Part shown: positions 1 to 12,029 of the stretch, one piece after another
Layout: each line of letters opens with the position of its first letter
How positions within the stretch are numbered: the stretch's first letter is position 1
Assembly (NCBI GenBank): GCA_037447655.1
Contig: JBBHKE010001632.1
Coordinates: forward strand, 43,915 to 105,914
DNA: 62,000 nt
Direction: 5' to 3'
DNA from: Zygnema cylindricum
Lineage: Eukaryota; Streptophyta; Zygnematophyceae; Zygnematales; Zygnemataceae
Notes under the pieces: model-generated
The model's input: only the letters and a program-made list of their open reading frames with translations
Databases searched by the model: none
What the model was told of the DNA's origin: nothing
Translations under genes and position numbers: made by a program

Positions 1-85
1 CCAGAATTTAAGGGTTTCTGCTCCCCCCGTAAGCACCATCGCGACGCTACCACGAATGCCCCCCTCGTCTTTGGGAATTTAAGAC

Positions 86-121
86 CCCCTCCCCTCTCTC
101 TCCCTCTCTCCCTCCTCTCCA
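86..121. repeat. CT-rich low-complexity tract
   Basis: A run of C and T (ccctcccctctctctccc style) that mirrors the GA tracts further on. No gene is seen around it. Confidence 0.8.
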
Positions 122-149
122 AGGCGGGCGAATGGCGGCCTCCCATTGG

Positions 150-330
150 CTGGAGAAGGAGAGGGCGGAGTCGAGAGGCGACCGACATGAGAGGGAGGAG
201 CAGGGAGAGAAGAGGAGAGAGAGGGAGGAGAAGGAGAGAGAAAGTCGATATAAGAGGGAGTGGGAGAGGGAGAGGGAGAGGGAGAAGGGAAAAGGGAAGA
301 GAAGAGAAGAGATTCAGTGCAAAGAAGGGG

Positions 331-411
<81 letters not shown>
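150..411. repeat. GA-rich microsatellite
   Basis: Purine-only DNA that becomes a pure GA dinucleotide run from 333 to 411. Open frames across it encode only Arg-Glu repeats and are by-products of the repeat, not genes. Confidence 0.95.
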
Positions 412-413
<2 letters not shown>

Positions 414-2817
414 TATAATGTGGAAACCTAGAAATCCCGAAAAGAGATGACCTTATTTTGTATTTTACAGTATTGTTTGTAAACCTATGAACGAACAGTG
501 CGGAGATTTCGTGCGAAACTACGCAGATATCGCACTAAATTTCCGAAATTTCCACTTAGGTATTAAACTATTACGCACTGCATTTCGCACTTTATTTCGC
601 ACGTTTTTAACTAAACACGGCAAACGATTTTGATACCAAAAGACCTTTACAAGGTTTTGATTTTGAATTAAGTCGATTTTGATTTTTGCTTTCCTTTTTC
701 ACAGAGGTGACTGAGAACGTCGAATACGATTTTTTTATTGGCCGATATGCCGATATGCCGATAGGCCGATACTACAGGATGATTGGAGAAATATTTTGTT
801 CGAACCTGGAAAAGACTTTAAAAAGTGTGTGACGAGGCGTGGATTAAATTCCAATATGTGTAGAGCTTCCATTATTTTCTTTTTCATTTTGCAGGGCTTT
901 TCCTCAACGCAATACAAATAAAAGCAATATTAATTGATGAAAAATTATCATAAATTAGTCGAAGGCACTCTAAAAGTTTTAATTTTGCACAACTTTCTCC
1001 CTAAGACCTATCTGAACAAATTTCTTTCAAGAGGAGAAAACTTTTGATATAAGCATTACTCAGAATCACCGCCCATTCTTTGACAGGTTTAAGTAGTAAG
1101 AACTGTCCCACCCACGATTGCAACTTCGTGGCTCCATATAAGCCAGAGTAAATCTCGAGGATTACATTTTTAATAGTGAAAGATGAATCCTATTAGGCGT
1201 GTTGTTAAAATGACCAAAAGAAGGTTGCCTTCTTCATTTATGTTGTCTTTTCCTGAAAAAATATGTTTTATATGTAAATGAGAAGGATTACCGTGCCGAA
1301 TCTCTACCATTACATACCATTATGAAGGGATATATTACTATGAAAAACCGTCAATACCCAAAAACCTTCAATACCTTCAATCTTTAGAATGAAATGTTTT
1401 GAGCCATAAAAATAATTCTTGGACACATACCAGACAGATTACAAATCCGTCCCAAGCTTTTTTTTTATTGGTGGACGCAATATAGTGTTTATTAAGAAAA
1501 AAAAGCACAGCATTAAAGCATTCGAGTACATACAATAAAAGAGTGAACTTTTAACTTCATATGCACTCAACAAAAAGGATAAACACATGACACTACAAAC
1601 AGAAACAAAATTACAAAAACACAAACACAAATACAAAAACAAATAAAATCACATCCACAGATAACAATCGACAAAAAGACAGTTTCCGCGTACAATCTCA
1701 ATTTGAGATAGAGAAATTTTTTCAGGATCCGTGGAGTTTTACCTCGACATCCATTTTATTTCGTATCACCAAATACATACATATTATATCGTCATCATCA
1801 TCAATCCAAGATTTTACCTTGGAAAAACTAGAAACCAAAAAACCATCATATGACGGTTACAAAGGTATAAAACTACACAAATTTGACATCTTCTAAAACT
1901 GAAAAAACTTTTTTTTTTTGACCAGTTTATACTCAACATACTATATATTCCATTTGTCGAGATAATAACTAGAAAAACTGTTGACGAAACAAAGAAACAG
2001 TTGGTAACTTTGAATTCGAAGTTATAATCTAGTTAGGTCACTGCCTTATAGTTTTATCTTATTATGCAACTGTCGAAGGTGTAGAGACTTCAGGACTGGG
2101 GGGAGGGGCCTGCAGTGATAAAAACCCGATATAAAATTAAAAAAAAGAAAGAGAAAAAAAAAAGGACGGACGGAGGAAATTAGAAAAGAATCCGACCACC
2201 GAAAAATGAATAAGAATATGTTTCCTTAAATTTTAAAAATCACCACAACAAGCCTTAAATATCTGACAACAAATCAATAAATATTAATCAATATTCAATA
2301 TCAATATTTTTCTGTACTTGAAAAGATACAAATCCCTAAACAGGAAAACAACAGATTTATACAAAAAATTGTCGGGAGCTTCGGGACAGCCTAGGGTTCT
2401 TAAAGCATTTATCTTAACACTAGTTTACAATTTTCAACAAAAACGTAAAAAAAAAATATGAACAGAAAAACAAAAGCATGCAAGGGAAAGTAGTGTATGT
2501 GTCTTAAAAACTTAAAAAAAGGTCAGAATGGTTAATGTGACTATGAAGGTTTCGAAGAAATGACTCAAGGTCAAGTTGGTAGATACGACAATGACAATAA
2601 TGAAGAAATGAGTGAAGGTACTCTTCTCATACCTGAATGTAATCTTTGTTGATTTTACGACTGAGCTGATAACAAGCTGTCGCTGCTAGGAAGGCGTTAA
2701 CACTAAAAAGGTTCCAATTTACTGGAATCACATCTACACTGTATTTCATAAAAATAATACCGGTCAGAGCCGCTGCCGACTGCTGGGGATAAGACACCTT
2801 ATCTGCAAGTGACAACA
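412..2817. other. AT-rich stretch without recognisable gene
   Basis: No frame longer than about 80 codons and no recognisable domain on either strand. The only local structure is a short run of ccgatatg-like units at 738-775. I see no LTR ends or terminal inverted repeats here. Confidence 0.6.
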
Positions 2818-3047
2818 AACAGACCACATATGAGTTTAAAGAGACCAGACAGAAGCTCAAACAGACCTAATGGGAATTTAAACAGACCAAGCGTAAACTT
2901 AAACGACCAATAGTGAGTTAAAACAGATCACATCTGAGTTTAAACAGACCTGAAGTAAGTTTAGACAGACAAAATATGAGTTTAAACAGAGCAAATATGA
3001 GCTTAAAACAAACCAATATAATAAGCTTAAAACGGACCAAAGAGAAA
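2818..3047. repeat. Degenerate 22-bp tandem repeat
   Basis: About ten imperfect units of the form gagtttaaacagaccaaata follow one another. Units vary (aagctcaaacagacc, gaatttaaacagacc, gagttaaaacagatc), so the array is old. No coding meaning is seen. Confidence 0.85.
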
Positions 3048-3566
3048 CTTACGCATAGCAGCTATAAAATAAGAAACAAAAACAAAATGTTTAAAACAAA
3101 AAAAAAAAAAAACTGAATGCCAGGCGAACTTATAGTGGCTGTCAGAATTGACAGCTTCACATCAAAGCTATGATTTAAATAATAGCATATAAATATATAT
3201 AGATATATACATTCATGAAAAATCGAATTTTGTACTTTCAGTTGTGCAATTTCTTTCTGCTGCTATCCACTTCTAGATAAGACAAATGAATGTTTTTAGA
3301 CTTTTTTTTCAACAGTAAAGGTACAAAAAGGGGAAAAAATATCGCATCTCAAAAAATATGAATCTGTCGAGCGAGAATTTCAGGAAAAACCGTTAATTGG
3401 CTTGAATTAAAACGGCAATCGGAAGACATTAATTAATTAAAACTTAAATCTTAGAAAGAATCCATAAGCGGCTGACAAAAAAACATATTTTAAATTCGGA
3501 GAAATTATTAATGAAAAGAGGAGGTGGGGGTGGAAACTTTTATCATCTTATATCAAACGAAGAAAA

Positions 3567-3700
3567 TAGGAGGAGAAGGATGGAGGGAAGGAGGGAGAGA
3601 GAGAGGGAGGGAGGGTGAGAGAGGGAGAGAGAAAGTGTGTGAGGAGAGACAGATAGAGAGGGTGAGAGTGAAGGGGGGAGAGAGAGAGAAAAAAAAAGGT
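3567..3700. repeat. GA-rich low-complexity tract
   Basis: Second purine-rich tract (ggagggaaggagggagagag style). The overlapping frame encodes Arg/Glu/Gly runs only. Confidence 0.9.
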
Positions 3701-3930
3701 GGTTGTCACTCTTCAGTACAGATCTGATTTTTTCAAGTTTCCTCCAAATGACTCAAATAAAAAAACAAATAATGACCTAATATTGACTGCCCCAGATCTC
3801 AAAAGGAGAGGGAAAAAACTCATAGGATCTCGCAACAAAATAAATAAAAATAAAAGGTTAAATAAACAATAAAAAATGAAGGTGAAATATACGAAAAAGT
3901 AAAATACGGACCCGGAGGCCGGTTATAATC

Positions 3931-3994
3931 CGCAATATTTGCGGCTCCTAAGCACCATTTAAAAGTTGGAGCCCAAAAAAAAATGGTCTTAGGA
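3931..3994. repeat. Two adjacent short inverted repeats
   Basis: CCGCAA-TAT-TTGCGG (3931-3945) is a perfect 6-bp hairpin. It is followed by TCCTAAGCACCATTT (3946-3960) facing AAATGGTCTTAGGA (3981-3994), complementary except for one bulged base. This may be the edge of a small mobile element, but no target duplication was found. Confidence 0.5.
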
Positions 3995-4411
3995 CCCGCC
4001 GGATGGTTCCAGAAGCCCTTAGCCCAGGCGGCAGCCATGGCCAAAGGAGGAAAGAGACAAAAAAGTACTTTTAAACGACACTACAGCGAAAAGTACAGTT
4101 GCAGATTCAGCACCATGGAGAAATATGAATGGGGAATATCTTTTTGGATGGATATTTTGAATCTTGAAGCTTAAGTTTGGATATTTTTTAGTTAGTTTGA
4201 AGGTGTTCACACATACCGTACGTCTCGTCACTAGGTTTTTTTTAGGGTTTCGATCGTAGGTTTAATGTGCGAAAACATATTATATAACACCGTCTAGCAC
4301 GCGTATTATACGTGAAATTTCCGTATATAGTACAATTCATACGATAAGTTTGGGTTACCAACTTCCCAACAGCGTTCCAAACTTCCAATGGTTTTCAGTT
4401 TTTCACACGAA

Positions 4412-5182
4412 GGGTATGTCCCCATGTGGCTAAGTAAGGGTTTTTTCCTGTAAATTTCCTGTAAAACTTAGCGCCGTACCGCCTAAGTGACAACCGTACA
4501 AAGAAATCGAAAAATAAAGAAGTACATTTTGCGTCATCGTCGAACTTAAACTGTACAACATGTTGTCGTCTTGTGTCTTTAGACCCACGGCCACGACAAA
4601 AAACGTCAACTTCAAACTTTTCTTTAAAACATATCGGCGATGTGTTTTAAAACAAAGTATTTTCGCCATACAAATAAAAACACATGTTCGCACGTGCCGT
4701 AGTGTTCAAAAAATTTCAAACGATATCCAGCGACAAAGAAAAGTACAGAATTCGCTATGTTTTGTCCGTTTGCGTTCAGTAAGACAAAGAAAAGTACACA
4801 ATTTGTTTTGATTTGTCCGTTATCGCCCGGTACGGATTTTTTTTATACATGGGTCTTGAAATTCCGATGCCATTTCACGTCGACCGGACAGGAGACGCAA
4901 AGGCAAAGCGCATCTTCTTCAACCGTGAAACGGCATAGGCTGTAAAGCGGTACGTCTACAATGTCAGGGTAAAACATGCAACGTCACAAGCAATTCCAAA
5001 AAAAAACGTGCAACGACACAGATTGTAACATTGACAACCATCACATGTATTGTCAGCGTATATAAAAGCCACAAACGTAAGTTACGATTTCGTTCTTACG
5101 CATAGGGACACTTGAAAACCGGCGAATCTGCGCTAAAATACAATGTAAGTTCGCTAAGTTACAAGTACATGGGGACATACCC
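4412..5182. mobile_element. Small non-autonomous DNA transposon, copy M1 (PIF/Harbinger-like)
   Basis: The ends are inverted copies: GGGTATGTCCCCATGT at 4412 and ACATGGGGACATACCC ending at 5182. The flanks are GAA (4409-4411) and TAA (5183-5185), one base from a 3-bp TAA duplication. The interior shares blocks such as acttagcgccgtac with copy M2, which defines a family. There is no transposase frame, so it would need a partner element. Length is 771 bp. The PIF/Harbinger assignment rests only on the TWA-type duplication and the G-rich ends, so it is an inference. Confidence 0.7.
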
Positions 5183-5413
5183 TAAGCCTGTGGTTTTCAT
5201 TGTCCAGGGTGCCTTACAGTACATATATGGTGGACACTACCGTACACCTTGTACTTAAAACATCTTTTCTCCGTACACAGTTGTAAGATTTTCAATTTGA
5301 GACCGCCAACTGGAAGCTGGGAATCTTGCCTTTCAATCGCAACCGTAAGATCCACAATCCGACATGTATGTACGGGGGAAAGATGTTTTAAGCAGCGAAA
5401 AAAATATTAACAC

Positions 5414-5434
5414 TAAGGGGGTGACCCCATGTAA
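5414..5434 (+). repeat. Single end resembling the M1/M2 family
   Basis: TAA followed by GGGGGTGACCCCATGT resembles the left end of M1 and M2. I found no matching right end before M2 begins, so this may be a truncated third copy or chance. Confidence 0.3.
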
Positions 5435-5841
5435 TCGGAACTTTGATAAAGTATTTTGGACTGTAGCAAAGATTCTCAATACTTTGAAGAGCGTCCCAAT
5501 GTGCGAAAATGAAATTTAAACTTTGACACGTGGCGGTGGTAGACGTAGGTACAACTTGTAACGGTTGAAGGCGACTACGAAACTTCCGACGGTTAATGAC
5601 GCCAACAAAAACAACAACAGATTTTTGTGAAATTGTAGATGTTTATGGTTTGGTTACATTGTGACGCCATGCTCACTTGTGATAACGTTGACGTCACTGA
5701 TTGAATAACTTTCCGCCATGGTTTCCCTATTTCGTTTTTTCTACTTTTCTCATTCAACTTGCCATTAAAAAAAAACCTAAAAATTATCAAAAAAATATTT
5801 TTCAAAGTTCTTTCATTTTATACCAATATTGTCGTGTCTAA

Positions 5842-6619
5842 GGGTACGGCCCCATGTGGCTAAGTTCGAGTTTTTTTCTGTCCTTTTCCGTTCAAACTTA
5901 GCGCCGTACTGCCTAAGTTGAGACCGTACAATGAAATCTCAAATTTGTAGAGTACAATTTGCGTCATTCTCAAACTTAAGAGGTAAGAAAACTTGTCATT
6001 TTGTGTTTTTTTTGACCCACTGTCACGTCACCATCAAACTTATCATAAACCACATCGACAATGTGTTTTAAGCAAAGTAGAACCATTTACACGAATGGGA
6101 AAACATATTACCACGTGTGAAAAGTTTTCAAAAGGTTTTTGACGACTGAAAAAGTACAAGGCTTTTTGTTTTTGTCCACACGCGCCTTTTAAAATTTTTT
6201 TTGTGCAAGGATATCGAGGTTATAGTGTCATTTCACGCAAAGTTCAAAAATATGCGAAGGTGTAAAATCAGCGAAGTCATGGCGGCCGAACAGGAGAGAA
6301 TTACGCAAAGGCATGTTGTACTGCCACGGAAGCAAGGTTGTACGTCTACAATGTCACGCAATGACATGCGACATACCAAATCGTTTCAAATATTACGATG
6401 TGTCTTGCGACGCTTCAAAAAGTTTCGAAAAATACGGTGCGGCAAAGACAAATTGTACATGGTGACAACCGTCACGGGTATTGTTGACGTATACAATCGA
6501 TACAAACTTAAGTAACAATTTCGAGTAAAGACATAGAGACAGCAGAAATGTGGGTCCGCCGGATATGCGTTAAAATACAAAGTAAGTTTGCTAAGTTACA
6601 TATACATGGGGCCGTAGCC
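5842..6619. mobile_element. Small non-autonomous DNA transposon, copy M2 (PIF/Harbinger-like)
   Basis: The ends are GGGTACGGCCCCATGT (from 5842) and ACATGGGGCCGTAGCC (to 6619), with exact TAA at both flanks (5839-5841 and 6620-6622). Length is 778 bp. The left part keeps the order of blocks seen in M1 (ccccatgtggctaagt, then acttagcgccgtac, then a cctaagt block). No transposase is encoded; the ORF at 6201-6515 matches nothing known to me. Two family members with different flanks show that this unit moves. Confidence 0.8.
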
Positions 6620-6622
6620 TAA

Positions 6623-7661
6623 TTCTAAAAAGTGTGCGATAAAAGCGATAGTGTGAGAGGGAGAAGGGAGAAGCGACAACGGCAAAAAAGTAATTCAAAG
6701 GACCCATGAATGAAAGTGGAGGTCCAAGACCCGACCAATTTTTTTTCCGTACATGCGCGTGACAGGCACGGAAAAAAATATCGAGGACTCTCTTTTGTCC
6801 AAAAATTTCCCACTCGTGTGGCGCGTGCGTGAGACTTTTTTCATTCCCTGTTTGGGCGGTACTTTAACTTAAAACAACCCCTCATGGTGATTTTGGATAA
6901 AGTTTTTTAATGGGCTGAATTCTCCTGCCCGGGGGTCGAAAAGAGGAAAACGCCAAAATGCGTTCCCATGACGACAAACATGTAGTACATTCAAAGTGTA
7001 GAATTGACGTTTACTTACTTTGGTAAAAATGATTTTCTCGTACGGCTGAAGTTTTTCTCAAAGTTCCTTGAATTTTAGGGGAAAACAACAAAGAAAAGTC
7101 GATATTTTCATACATAAGGACACCCCTTAATAGAGATACATGGTGTACTGTGCATGAGCGATTAATGGCGTTAGTGTTTGTGGCGTTAGTGTTAGTGATC
7201 ACAATGCGTGTACAAAAAAATATGCGATTCCGTATTTGTTCTTACCCTATGTGTATCCCACTAAAACAATCAAACTATTGTGCTGTACAGTGCACGTCTA
7301 CACAACAACCCTACAGATTTCAAACAGTATTAAACTCAAAGTACAGACGCGTACGAATACGATGTACATGTACTAGTATCAATGCGCTTAGGTGTAAAAT
7401 ATTAGGTGAACGCACACTCGTGTTAATCGAGCCTAATCGAACGATGGACAATGTTTTTTGATTTCATTAACGGTTCGAAACCATTAGTTTGGGCTCGAAC
7501 CCGTGGATCTCAAACCTAATTACGCTGATCCTAAACCTAGCCGACCCAATCTAAATCGTTTGAACTTCAATTCTACTTGCGCTCTCTATAGTGCAAGTCA
7601 GATACAACCCACCTTGTATTGGCTATACTTAACATTAGCGTCAATAATCTATTATTTTTTG
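6623..7661. other. No recognisable gene
   Basis: Only short frames. The longest (7150-7461, about 100 codons) has no recognisable domain and begins in a small ggcgttagtgtt duplication. A GGGCTCGAACCCG block near 7490 resembles a tRNA T-arm, but no matching D-arm was found. Confidence 0.5.
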
Positions 7662-7746
7662 TAGTGTTGTGTATCAGTAAGGCTTTACGGATAACCTATA
7701 TGGGCCTTTATTCGGGTAACTGATAATCGATGTATTAGTACTCTTG
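7662..7746. mobile_element. hAT-like element terminus (fragment)
   Basis: TAGTGTTGTGTATC followed by agtaaggctttacgg, then gataacc and gataatcgat blocks. This matches, in inverted orientation, the right end of the complete element at 51928-53021 over about 80 bp. Only one end is present. The match between two distant sites shows that the terminus belongs to a repeated family. Confidence 0.7.
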
Positions 7747-7789
7747 AAATCTAAGGTTTTATTGTATTTCTATGTCAGTATGTAGAAAA

Positions 7790-8387
7790 CAAAAAGGTCT
7801 TATTTAATTGTTAGAATATGTCTTTCCCTCTCTCTAGTCCCCATACTTGTCGTAGTCACTGAAGACTAATGAGAGAGAGAAAGAGCCATGGCTGCGCTTG
7901 AGCAGCCAAAAGAAGATAGGGAGATTAACCCTTACAAAAAGGTTGATGACCCAGGATTGATCCTGGTCCTTACATACTACCAAACTAGCCAACCGTCTTA
8001 TCCTATAGTCTAGTACCTATGTTGGGATATATAGGGTTTGATAAGTATAGAAACAAATACAAGTGGACGAAGTCGATTGACAGAATTATGGGACTGTAAC
8101 ATAGATTCATTAAGGTATTTTATAGGCGCATCGATAACACAAAATTTAGTGGTGCCAACACTTTATTTCAACAGCGTGAAGTAAAAGCCAATTAACATCG
8201 GACGGCTCCCATCCAAGCCGCCATTGCGAAATGGCCGCCTTGGCTGTTTATGGCCGTCACGTCACCAGACACCAGGCAACCTATCGTTCGTTGGCAAATT
8301 TTGCGAAAAATCCAGAAACAAATCTATAGGTGACGGACGACCTCTCCATGGCCATGTTGTAGAGTGGCCGTACAAAAAGTACATCAG
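7790..8387 (+). repeat. LTR fragment F (Copia, D-like, plus strand)
   Basis: It carries the D-type LTR landmarks in the same order: a cttgtcgtagtcactga block near 7850, the CCATGG block, the CCAGGATTGATCCTGG hairpin near 7950 and a gtggccgtacaaaaagtac block near 8365. It stops at 8387, where the LTR of element E begins, so E probably inserted here. The R-U5 half is missing. Confidence 0.65.
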
Positions 8388-9522
8388 TGTTGTCCATAGC
8401 TTATTTCAGCCATGGATTGCTCACGGAAAACACCCACAGACTACCACAAAATAGTTCTGTTTCAGACATCACAGATTACTCCACAAAAAATAGAATCACC
8501 TCAAACTGCACCATTATGCAGTATATACTAGAAAATACAACCTCCCAAAATTACAACCAGATCCACATAGGAATCCAAAAGATATGAGCTCCAGAGTTTC
8601 CCAAAAACTGTTGACAGCTTATCAAACTAACCAGGTAAACTTATCACAAAAATCTATAGAGATAACAGAATGTCCTCAAACTACACACACATATAGTTTC
8701 TAGATAATAAACTATTTTCACAAAGTTTCATGGAAAAGCATCCATCAGAGTGATCACACCATCATGTAAGGTTGCAGAAAAACATTTTGCCATTACTTTG
8801 ATAAATTCAACTGTGACACTAAAAATTACTAAGTCCTACAAGTTTATCCTCACAAAGCTATCTACTGAGCCCTACACTAATAAAATTACGTCTAGGGTAC
8901 CGAAGGTATGTCAAAACCCTAATTATGACTTATATCTAATTTCACTATTGTAACACTAAAAATTAATTCACTACATACAAATTTAAGTTGTTTCAGATAT
9001 TTACAAATAGGAGCCGTACATAAATTGTGCCACTTGCTTAGTCATCAATTGGCAAATCCGTCCAAATGATTGTAAGCATCCGTACAAGTCAATTGCGAAT
9101 TCGCGGATCGCCGTTAGATGTAAAGTAAATCTTCGTTGTGGACGACACGCGTCCAAATCATTATCCCAATGTGGTCCCATTTGGAATCGCGTCTGTTGAC
9201 GCGATTCGTATCAGCCACCTAATCTTTGTCCCGTACAGAACCATTCCCAAATAGTCGTTGTGTATCTCGTTCGATAGATTATCGATATCTGTCCGTCCAT
9301 TATGCGATGCGTGTTACTGTTCACCATTTATATTTCCGGAGTACCTACATATCATGAAGTGATGACGCATGTCCAACCAAGGTACTCTACACTCATCTGT
9401 ACTGAGGAAACTGTCACACTAATTAAGGTAAGTATTACACAGACTTAGACAAAAATATTATAAGTCATAAAAGCTCCCCTCATAGCCTCATCTACTAAGG
9501 ACTAAAGCTTTCAAATTCAACA
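8388..9522 (-). repeat. 3' LTR of element E
   Basis: It begins tgttgtcc and ends attcaaca on the plus strand (TG...CA). It is followed directly by ctccccta, the complement of the polypurine tract TAGGGGAG (9523-9530). The left 800 bp align with 12792-13624, the 5' LTR. Length is 1135 bp. Confidence 0.85.
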
Positions 9523-10838
9523 CTCCCCTAAAGCTTTAGACTAAGTACTTCTTTGTGTCTGCAGATATTCTACTCTGATGGAGGTACATACAAAAACAGG
9601 GACTTTAAAAGATATTCATAGTTTAGAAAATTCTCTCTTTCAACCTCCACTACTAAAAATCCAAAACTTTACAAAAAACAACACTCCTCTTAAGTTTTGG
9701 ATGTGTTAGTTTTGAGCATCCATATACTGGTAAATATAAGATTATTTTTTTCAGAATTTTAGCCTCTATACGAGCCACTCCAATTTTTCTTCCGTTTAAA
9801 ATTGATTTTTCCCATTGATGGTATCTGTTTTTCCACCTCAAAATGGCGTTTTGCGGTCTTTTGTGTTGTCGCCTTTGGAGCTGGTTTCTCCTCCAGCTGG
9901 TCTTCCTTAATCTTTGTTTTTTTTTCTTTCTTTCTTGATTCTGGTCTATTTGTAGAATTTATAATTCTGCCATTATTTGTCTTTCCTTTACCTCTATAAA
10001 GTGTGGTTTTTCTTTCTACTTTTTGGTCTTTTTCTGTAGATTTACCACTCCCCTTAAATATACATCCGAAATACTTTCATTCTGACCCCCTTTCATTTAG
10101 CTTCTTTTTCCTCTTCCTAATATGTCTTTTTAGTTTCCAAATTTCTCCAATTTTATGACCTTTTTCGCTCTCATAAACGTCTTTTTTTAACCTCATTTTC
10201 TGTACAGTCATTACCGATTCTTCGTTGAATTCTTATTTTTAAACTCACATTATTTTCCACCTCCAATGTTAATTCCCCATCTTGTGCGATATCACCATTT
10301 TCTCTTTCATCATCTTCCTCCCTTACTCTAATTTTTGTTTCAGTTCAGTTTTCTCCAAATCTAATGAATAATCTGCTGCCAATTTCAGTTTACTTTTCTA
10401 ACCCTCATTTCTTCAAGAGTCTCTTTTTCTGGTAAGTCATTTACACACACCAATCTATCACAAGAAAGAGTCACAAAAACCGAATATTTTTCACTCTCTT
10501 TTTTCTCCACTCTATCTTCGGTGACCACACTATTTTTAGTTCCTTCCACTTCCACTTCCGGGTGCCCTTCACTTCCTTTAACCCTTCTTACTTCAATAAC
10601 CTCTTCCATTTGAAACTTTGTGTCACTCACCAATCTTTCATCGGAAACATTGACAGAAACCAAATCCTTTTTCGTTGCCTCTTTCTCCACTCCATTTTCA
10701 GTGAAAGCACTTTTTCAACCTCCTTCCACATTTTCCATATTCCAAAAATCACAAACAACCGGCAAGTAAACGAATTTGTCGACAGAAGGTGTAAGTCTTT
10801 TATCATCGGTTGAGGCTTGTCTCTCACTCGATAAAGCA
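9523..10838 (-). pseudogene. Element E downstream internal region, unidentified acidic open frame
   Basis: This minus-strand stretch lies between the interrupted gag and the polypurine tract. One frame is open from 10690 to 10385 (101 codons) and rich in Glu, Lys and Val. Two related blocks of about 170-180 bp follow each other: plus strand near 10395-10555 and 10570-10740 share caccaatct, then tctccactc, then gtga elements. The encoded protein is therefore an internal duplication. I see no protease, integrase or polymerase motif. A second PPT-like sequence preceding TGTTG occurs near 9690. Function is unknown; it may be a gag extension, a captured sequence or decayed pol. Confidence 0.4.
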
Positions 10839-10843
10839 CTTGG

Positions 10844-12024
10844 TGAAACTCTGAGACCTCCATTGGCCCTCAGAGTAAGCAGATCAAAAAAAAGCTAATC
10901 TAGATAGTACCGACTCCAAGTTGATATAAACCCAAATGACTGACCCATTGACAGTCACAACCTCAATATATATTTACCCCTGTGAAATAACACTTTCTGT
11001 GTGCTCAGTTCCACCACAGAATGCAAAGTTTGAATATGAGATTAGGACACATTCACCCACTTTGACTTTCCTTTAGAAATGCAGCCACCCTGGCAGACAA
11101 AAAAATTGACCAACTACACCCCTGTGTAGCGTGGTCTTCCTTGAGTCCGCAGCAAAAAGAATCACTGAAAATGGTCAAGTAAATTGATAGTTATGGCTGG
11201 CCAAAGTTTGCCATTTATACAGGGTGCTTTCTGGGAGAGGCAGCTACCTACCCAAAATTTTCTAAGTCCTATTCCCCCTCTAAAACTCTATCTACTGAAG
11301 TACGACACCAATCAAATTACTGTGTCGTACAGAAAAGTACGGGTGCCGGTGTACTTTCTGTACGGCCATTGTACGACAAGGCCAAAATGTCGACACGTGT
11401 CAAATCACGATTAGTTCCTGTAATCTCCGGAATTCCCGTAATCCAATGTTATCACGCCACGTGTCATTTGACGTGGCAAAGACCGTAAAACGCCAAAAGT
11501 CCCTTTTCCGTGATCGCGGCGCCTATTGCGGCTATCCGATCAAAACCGGCTATAATCCTAGCCGCTGAAATTCGACGCGCGGTATTCGTTTCGCTATCGA
11601 AACAAATGCGCGTTTTCCGTTCTGTCCCCATACCGTACTTCGTACTAAATCAAACTGTATCTTTGCACTAAGTATCTATTCGCCGTTAAACGAATTAATC
11701 TACATGTGACGATTTATATATTTATCAAACCCAATATATCGTAATATGTGTCGTAGACTTAACGGCTAGAGCTAACGGCTACTTCAAATTTGACGGACGA
11801 CAGGGACCAGGATCAATTCCTGGGTCCGTCAACTAACTTTTGTTAAGTCTACCTAAGTTACCCCCTGTCTTTTCTAGAGAGCTTAGGCAACCATGGCTCT
11901 AGCTCCCTTTCCAGCCTTCAGTGACTACAACAAGTGTGGGGGCTTGGAGAGGGGAGTTAGAGGCAGACTGCCTTTGCCTTTTTTTATCGTATTTACAGAC
12001 CTAGAAAATACACAAATATCAACA
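10844..12024 (-). mobile_element. Solo LTR D1 (Copia, D family)
   Basis: 1181 bp from tgaaactc to aatatcaaca, flanked by CTTGG on both sides (10839-10843 and 12025-12029). It sits inside the gag-side sequence of element E with no internal region of its own. It therefore arose by insertion followed by LTR-LTR recombination. It keeps the D-family U3 box (11792-11830), a GTAC palindrome pair (11327-11340 with 11351-11363) and an in-frame ATG 20 bases from the U5 end. Confidence 0.93.
11792..11830 (+). promoter_or_regulatory. U3 hairpin resembling the initiator tRNA T-arm (in D1)
   Basis: The strand opposite to the LTR reads GACGGAC, an 8-base bulge, CCAGG-ATCAATT-CCTGG, then GTCCGTC. The inner stem and 7-base loop look like a tRNA T-arm. 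The loop starts AUC, as in eukaryotic initiator tRNA-Met, rather than UUC. The neighbouring CAGGGACCAGGATC matches tRNA-iMet nucleotides 42-55 at 12 of 14 positions. The sense RNA of the element would thus be complementary to that tRNA. Role inferred. Confidence 0.55.
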
Positions 12025-12029
12025 CTTGG

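Noticed and set aside
132-450. Arg/Glu-repeat proteins encoded in the GA tract
   Set aside because: They are pure translations of a dinucleotide repeat in several frames, with no conserved start or domain.
2818-3047. CRISPR-like array
   Set aside because: Units are contiguous and degenerate with no unique spacers, in a eukaryotic repeat context.
7479-7510. SINE or tRNA with T-arm GGGCTCGAACCCG
   Set aside because: No A-box at a proper distance and no second copy in the window.
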